DNA of 29,008 nt from Candidatus Nitrosopolaris nunavutensis (GTDB lineage Archaea > Thermoproteota > Nitrososphaeria > Nitrososphaerales > Nitrososphaeraceae). The translations under genes were made by a program, and so were the position numbers. Position 1 is the first letter of the stretch, and the number at the start of each line of letters is the position of its first letter. Below, one piece after another: positions 26,218-29,008 of this stretch. The notes beneath the pieces are model-generated. The model was not told the origin of the DNA. It did no database searches and saw only the letters and a list, made by a program, of their open reading frames with translations. The DNA lies in the NCBI GenBank assembly GCA_002501855.1, contig DAOM01000081.1:1-29008 (forward strand), given 5' to 3'.

Positions 26218-27480
26218 TTGAAAGTATCAGTCTTGGGCGCTGCCAAAGAGGTCGGCCGTTCAGCGTTCCTTGTAAATGCGAATAGTACAGGCATTTTAAT
26301 GGATTATGGGGTACTCTTGAAAAGAGAACCAATCTTCCCTATGCATGTCAGGCCGAAAGATGTTGATGCTGTAGTGATTACTCATGCTCATCTAGATCAT
26401 TCCGGATTTGTCCCATCCCTGTTCTTGTCTGAATCAGCATCAGTACAAGCACTGGGTACGCCTCCTACATTTGAGCTGTCAAGATTATTAATCGAAGACA
26501 TGATAAAAATATCAGGGTTCTACCTACCTTTTGAATATATTGACGTAATAACGATGATGAAAAATTCCAAGAATTTGCAATACAAGGAAACATATATGGT
26601 AAACGATGTCAAAGTAACTCTGCATGAGTCTGGCCATGTGTTGGGCGGTGCTTCGGTTATTTTAGAACATAATGGTAAACGGATATTCTATACAGGAGAT
26701 ATTAATACAAGAGGCTCAAAATTACTCAGACCTGCCGATTTGGACTTTGGTGAGATTGATCTAATGATCATAGAGAGTACTTATTCTCAGAGTGAGCAGA
26801 TGCCACGAGATCAGGCTGAAAAAGAGTTACTGGAGTTCGCCTATGATGTACTTGAGAGAGGTGGAACACTGTTTATCCCCGCGTTTTCTGTAGAAAGAGC
26901 TCAGGAAATTGCAACCGTTCTAAAATCTAACAATTTTCGACACAAAGTTGTAATGGATGGAATGGCTCTTAAAGCAAATCAAATTATGATGAAACATCCA
27001 ACCTTCCTTAAAGATGCCGAAATATTCAAGCGAGCAATCAATGAAGCGGAATGGATAAGTGGATGGAATAGAAGAAGGAGTGTTGTTAAGGAGCCCTGCG
27101 TTATCATCTCTCCTGCAGGGATGTTGGTTGGAGGCTCTGCAGTGTTCTATCTGCAAGAAATAGCCAAGAGTGATAAAAATGGTGTTGCAATGGTATCATA
27201 TCAGGGCGAAGGCACACCTGGTCGAACACTTCTCGATCGGAGAGTGGTAAGTTTTGATGGTAGAGAAAGAAAATGTCTTGCTGATGTGAAACGGTTCGAA
27301 TTTTCCGGACATAATAGTAGGAGCGAATTATTCGAAATTCTTGAACATATAAAAGGCAACCCAAAGGTGCTTACCGTCCATGGCGATGGACCTTCATGTA
27401 CTAAGTTTGCAGAAGAAATCAAAATCAAATATGGATTGGAATCAAAAGCTCCGGATACAGGAGAATCAATTGAAATATGA
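26218..27480 (+). CDS. Beta-CASP metallo-beta-lactamase RNase (aCPSF2-like)
   Basis: A zinc-dependent ribonuclease of the CPSF/beta-CASP group, likely acting on RNA ends in processing or decay. The metal site HAHLDH is at 56-61 (motif 2). ESGHVLGG near 137 and YTGDINTRG near 160 are motifs 3 and 4. The beta-CASP cap occupies the middle (about 190-340, with ERAQEIATVL), and TVHGDGPS near the end is the last metal/catalytic histidine block. At 420 residues it lacks the N-terminal KH domains of aCPSF1, so it matches the shorter aCPSF2-like group. The start is TTG, with a TATA-like box ahead. The protein is cytoplasmic. It is not the termination factor aCPSF1 unless KH domains lie elsewhere, which the sequence excludes here. 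Confidence 0.92.
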   Translation: MKVSVLGAAKEVGRSAFLVNANSTGILMDYGVLLKREPIFPMHVRPKDVDAVVITHAHLDHSGFVPSLFLSESASVQALGTPPTFELSRLLIEDMIKISGFYLPFEYIDVITMMKNSKNLQYKETYMVNDVKVTLHESGHVLGGASVILEHNGKRIFYTGDINTRGSKLLRPADLDFGEIDLMIIESTYSQSEQMPRDQAEKELLEFAYDVLERGGTLFIPAFSVERAQEIATVLKSNNFRHKVVMDGMALKANQIMMKHPTFLKDAEIFKRAINEAEWISGWNRRRSVVKEPCVIISPAGMLVGGSAVFYLQEIAKSDKNGVAMVSYQGEGTPGRTLLDRRVVSFDGRERKCLADVKRFEFSGHNSRSELFEILEHIKGNPKVLTVHGDGPSCTKFAEEIKIKYGLESKAPDTGESIEI

Positions 27481-27787
27481 GTTGGTACTAGGCCTTGCCG
27501 GTGTCATTTCATTACTCTGCTTTTTTAACATCGTCTGTCGATATAATGAAGTAACTCTCCATTCCAAACTATGCTGCATTATTCTCCCAAAAGTTTTCTT
27601 ACTTTTTTGCAAACACTAAAATTATTATTATTCTTTCCATGATGAAGTGGTAATGAGAACAGATTCTTCCAACTCAACTTGCTGGCGGCAATATGCTACT
27701 CTTAATAAGCATATTTTGGGATCATATTTATAAATTACCCGATTTTTTTTATCACAATTGATAATCAAAAATACTGATCCGTACAAG
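27481..27787. other. Short intergenic region after the RNase gene
   Basis: No gene. T runs at about 27593-27608 (AAAGTTTTCTTACTTTTTTGC) suit transcription termination of the RNase gene. An (ATT)n tract follows at 27621-27631. TTTATAAA at 27727-27734 is a good TATA box for the zinc-ribbon gene and would give a start site near 27757. Confidence 0.5.
27727..27734 (+). promoter_or_regulatory. TATA box of the zinc-ribbon and glycosylase genes
   Basis: TTTATAAA, with a predicted transcription start near 27757. That is next to an in-frame TTG at 27758 and about 31 bases before the ATG at 27788. No other promoter is evident before the glycosylase gene, so both may share this transcript. Confidence 0.5.
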
Positions 27788-27967
27788 ATGAAGAAATGTG
27801 TATCATGTAAGAATGATATCCCACTAAATACAAAGTACTTTACATATCCCTTATCTTTACAGCAGGTATGTCTTCTCTGTGCTGAAAAAGAGATCCCAAA
27901 GACAATTGAAATCTTACAGAAGGACTTAAAAAAAATAAAAGACGAAGAAAGTAACAAAGTTCAATAA
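27788..27967 (+). CDS. Small zinc-ribbon protein, unknown function
   Basis: A 59-residue protein with two cysteine pairs: CVSC at 4-7 and CLLC at about 36-39. This is the pattern of a single zinc ribbon. After the second pair comes a lysine/glutamate-rich helix (IPKTIEILQKDLKKIKDEE). No family is recognised. I start it at ATG 27788, which begins MKKCVSCKND. A TTG at 27758 is an alternative, because a TATA box places the transcription start within a base or two of it. The glycosylase gene follows after 19 bases, so the two are probably one operon. Similar small ribbons bind nucleic acid or a partner protein, but nothing in the sequence settles this. Confidence 0.65.
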   Translation: MKKCVSCKNDIPLNTKYFTYPLSLQQVCLLCAEKEIPKTIEILQKDLKKIKDEESNKVQ

Positions 27968-27986
27968 GGTTGACAATACATTAATC

Positions 27987-28892
27987 TTGACCATACCTTT
28001 TAACCCAGAGATCAGCATTAACAGCGGCCAAATGTTTCTCTGGGAGCAAATAGGTAATTCTTGGTATGGCACATATGGAGATTACATCCTTAAATTTTCT
28101 ACCTCATGGACAAACAAGAGTAGCTGTATTAATAATAACAAAAATAACGGGATCCAATTCTATTCCTATCCTGAGGTCAAGGGATGGGAGAGAAAAGTCT
28201 TTAGACTCGACGACGACATTGAGAAAATATTATCGACTCTTTCAAATGATACTCTGGTCTCTAAGACAATAAGAAAATATCCTGGCCTCCGTTTGATGCG
28301 ACAAGAACCTTATCAATGCATTTTTTCCTTTGTATGTGCCAGTAATACTAACATTTTGATGATCCGTAAAATGCTCAAGAACCTTTCAAAAAAATTTGGT
28401 TGTAAAGTAATATTTGACGGAAAAGAATTTTACACGTTTCCTTCTGTCAACAGTCTAAATAAAGCAACCATTAACGAGTTGCATTCGTGCGGTGTGGGAT
28501 ATAGAGCCAAGGCTATTAAAGCACTCGCAAACCATATCGTCTCAGGCAATCTCGATATAGATTACTTGGTTCGTATTAGCTATCATGACGCAAAAGAAGA
28601 ACTCTTAAAAGGATATGGCATTGGCAATAAAATTGCTGATTGCATCCTATTATTCTCGCTGGAGAAACTCGATGCCTTCCCTATTGACGTCTGGATTTTG
28701 AGGGCGCTCTCTCGATATTATAGTTGGCTCTTCAATGAAAATGAAAACAAGTTCAAAATGACTGAAAGAATAACTATAAATCAATATAAAGTCCTTTCAG
28801 CGACTATCAGGAATTATTTTGGCAAATATTCTGGATATGCACAGCAATATATCTTCTACTACATGCGTGAAATTGCGGGTAAAAAATGGTAA
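27987..28892 (+). CDS. ogg: 8-oxoguanine DNA glycosylase/lyase (OGG1 type)
   Basis: A base-excision repair enzyme that removes 8-oxoguanine and nicks the backbone. It has an N-terminal OGG domain with the F-x-W start (SGQMFLWEQIGNSWYG, about 13-28). A helix-hairpin-helix GPD domain follows, with hairpin GYGIGNKIADC, catalytic lysine K215, and aspartate D234 in FPIDVWI. The GVGYRAKAI block (about 169-177) is typical of OGG1. Length (301) fits the archaeal OGG1-like group. The start TTG at 27987 is chosen because the N-terminus aligns with the family from there; the frame remains open for some codons upstream. The small zinc-ribbon gene directly precedes it. Confidence 0.92.
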   Translation: MTIPFNPEISINSGQMFLWEQIGNSWYGTYGDYILKFSTSWTNKSSCINNNKNNGIQFYSYPEVKGWERKVFRLDDDIEKILSTLSNDTLVSKTIRKYPGLRLMRQEPYQCIFSFVCASNTNILMIRKMLKNLSKKFGCKVIFDGKEFYTFPSVNSLNKATINELHSCGVGYRAKAIKALANHIVSGNLDIDYLVRISYHDAKEELLKGYGIGNKIADCILLFSLEKLDAFPIDVWILRALSRYYSWLFNENENKFKMTERITINQYKVLSATIRNYFGKYSGYAQQYIFYYMREIAGKKW

Positions 28893-29008
28893 GAATCGTG
28901 TTAAAAGACAGGTCGTCCCTTCGTCCAAGATAGATTCCCTTTATTATCGTACTATTCTATTAAATTTTTATATTTATTAAAACAGAGCAAACTACTGATC
29001 TGCGATTA

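Noticed and set aside
1..29008. tRNA, rRNA, CRISPR or insertion sequence
   Set aside because: No TPsiC-like GGTTCRAATCC in the gaps, no spaced direct repeats, and no transposase or integrase motifs were seen by eye. A dedicated RNA scan was not possible.

Overview
The window looks like a chromosomal segment of an ammonia-oxidising archaeon of the Nitrososphaeria (Thaumarchaeota), probably from a soil lineage such as Nitrososphaera or Nitrosocosmicus. This rests on the gene set and is not a database result: archaeal EF-2 with a diphthamide histidine, archaeal-type AlaRS and LeuRS, an archaeal beta-CASP RNase, PurP, a long HMG-CoA synthase, mannosyl-3-phosphoglycerate synthase, and the futalosine menaquinone enzymes MqnD, MqnE and MqnC. 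Start codons are often TTG or GTG. Several genes have a TATA-like box about 22-30 bases before the start codon, as expected for leaderless or short-leader archaeal mRNAs. The DNA is AT-rich. Only about three quarters of it codes for protein, with several gaps of 0.3-1.2 kb.

Layout. 1-3.6 kb: purP and tatA on the minus strand, preceded by a tatC broken by at least eight reading-frame changes, then a CBS-pair protein on the plus strand. 4-7.7 kb: a bifunctional-nuclease-domain (DUF151) protein, a dual-specificity-type protein phosphatase and asparagine synthetase, separated by long spacers, one of which may hold a decayed gene. 7.7-10.1 kb: a 1.2 kb gap, then mpgS (compatible solute synthesis). 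10.4-12.7 kb: EF-2. 13.5-16.9 kb: mqnD, mqnE and mqnC (menaquinone). 17-18.4 kb: HMG-CoA synthase (mevalonate pathway, archaeal lipids). 18.5-20.1 kb: threonine ammonia-lyase, divergent from a small two-helix membrane protein. 20.1-25.9 kb: the alaS-leuS pair. 26.2-28.9 kb: a beta-CASP RNase, a small zinc-ribbon protein and an OGG-family 8-oxoguanine glycosylase.

Function. Most of the window is housekeeping: translation (EF-2, AlaRS, LeuRS), amino acids (AsnB, IlvA), purines (PurP), quinones and isoprenoids, RNA processing and DNA repair. MqnE and MqnC are paralogous radical SAM enzymes transcribed divergently from an 84-base region with a TATA box for each; MqnD faces MqnE. I found no mobile element, CRISPR array, rRNA or tRNA gene. 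I also found no convincing new multi-gene system. The observations most worth following are the wrecked tatC beside an intact tatA, inverted repeats at the HMG-CoA synthase and beta-CASP RNase promoters, a tandem repeat plus hairpin in an otherwise empty 0.9 kb gap, and the small zinc-ribbon gene directly ahead of the glycosylase.
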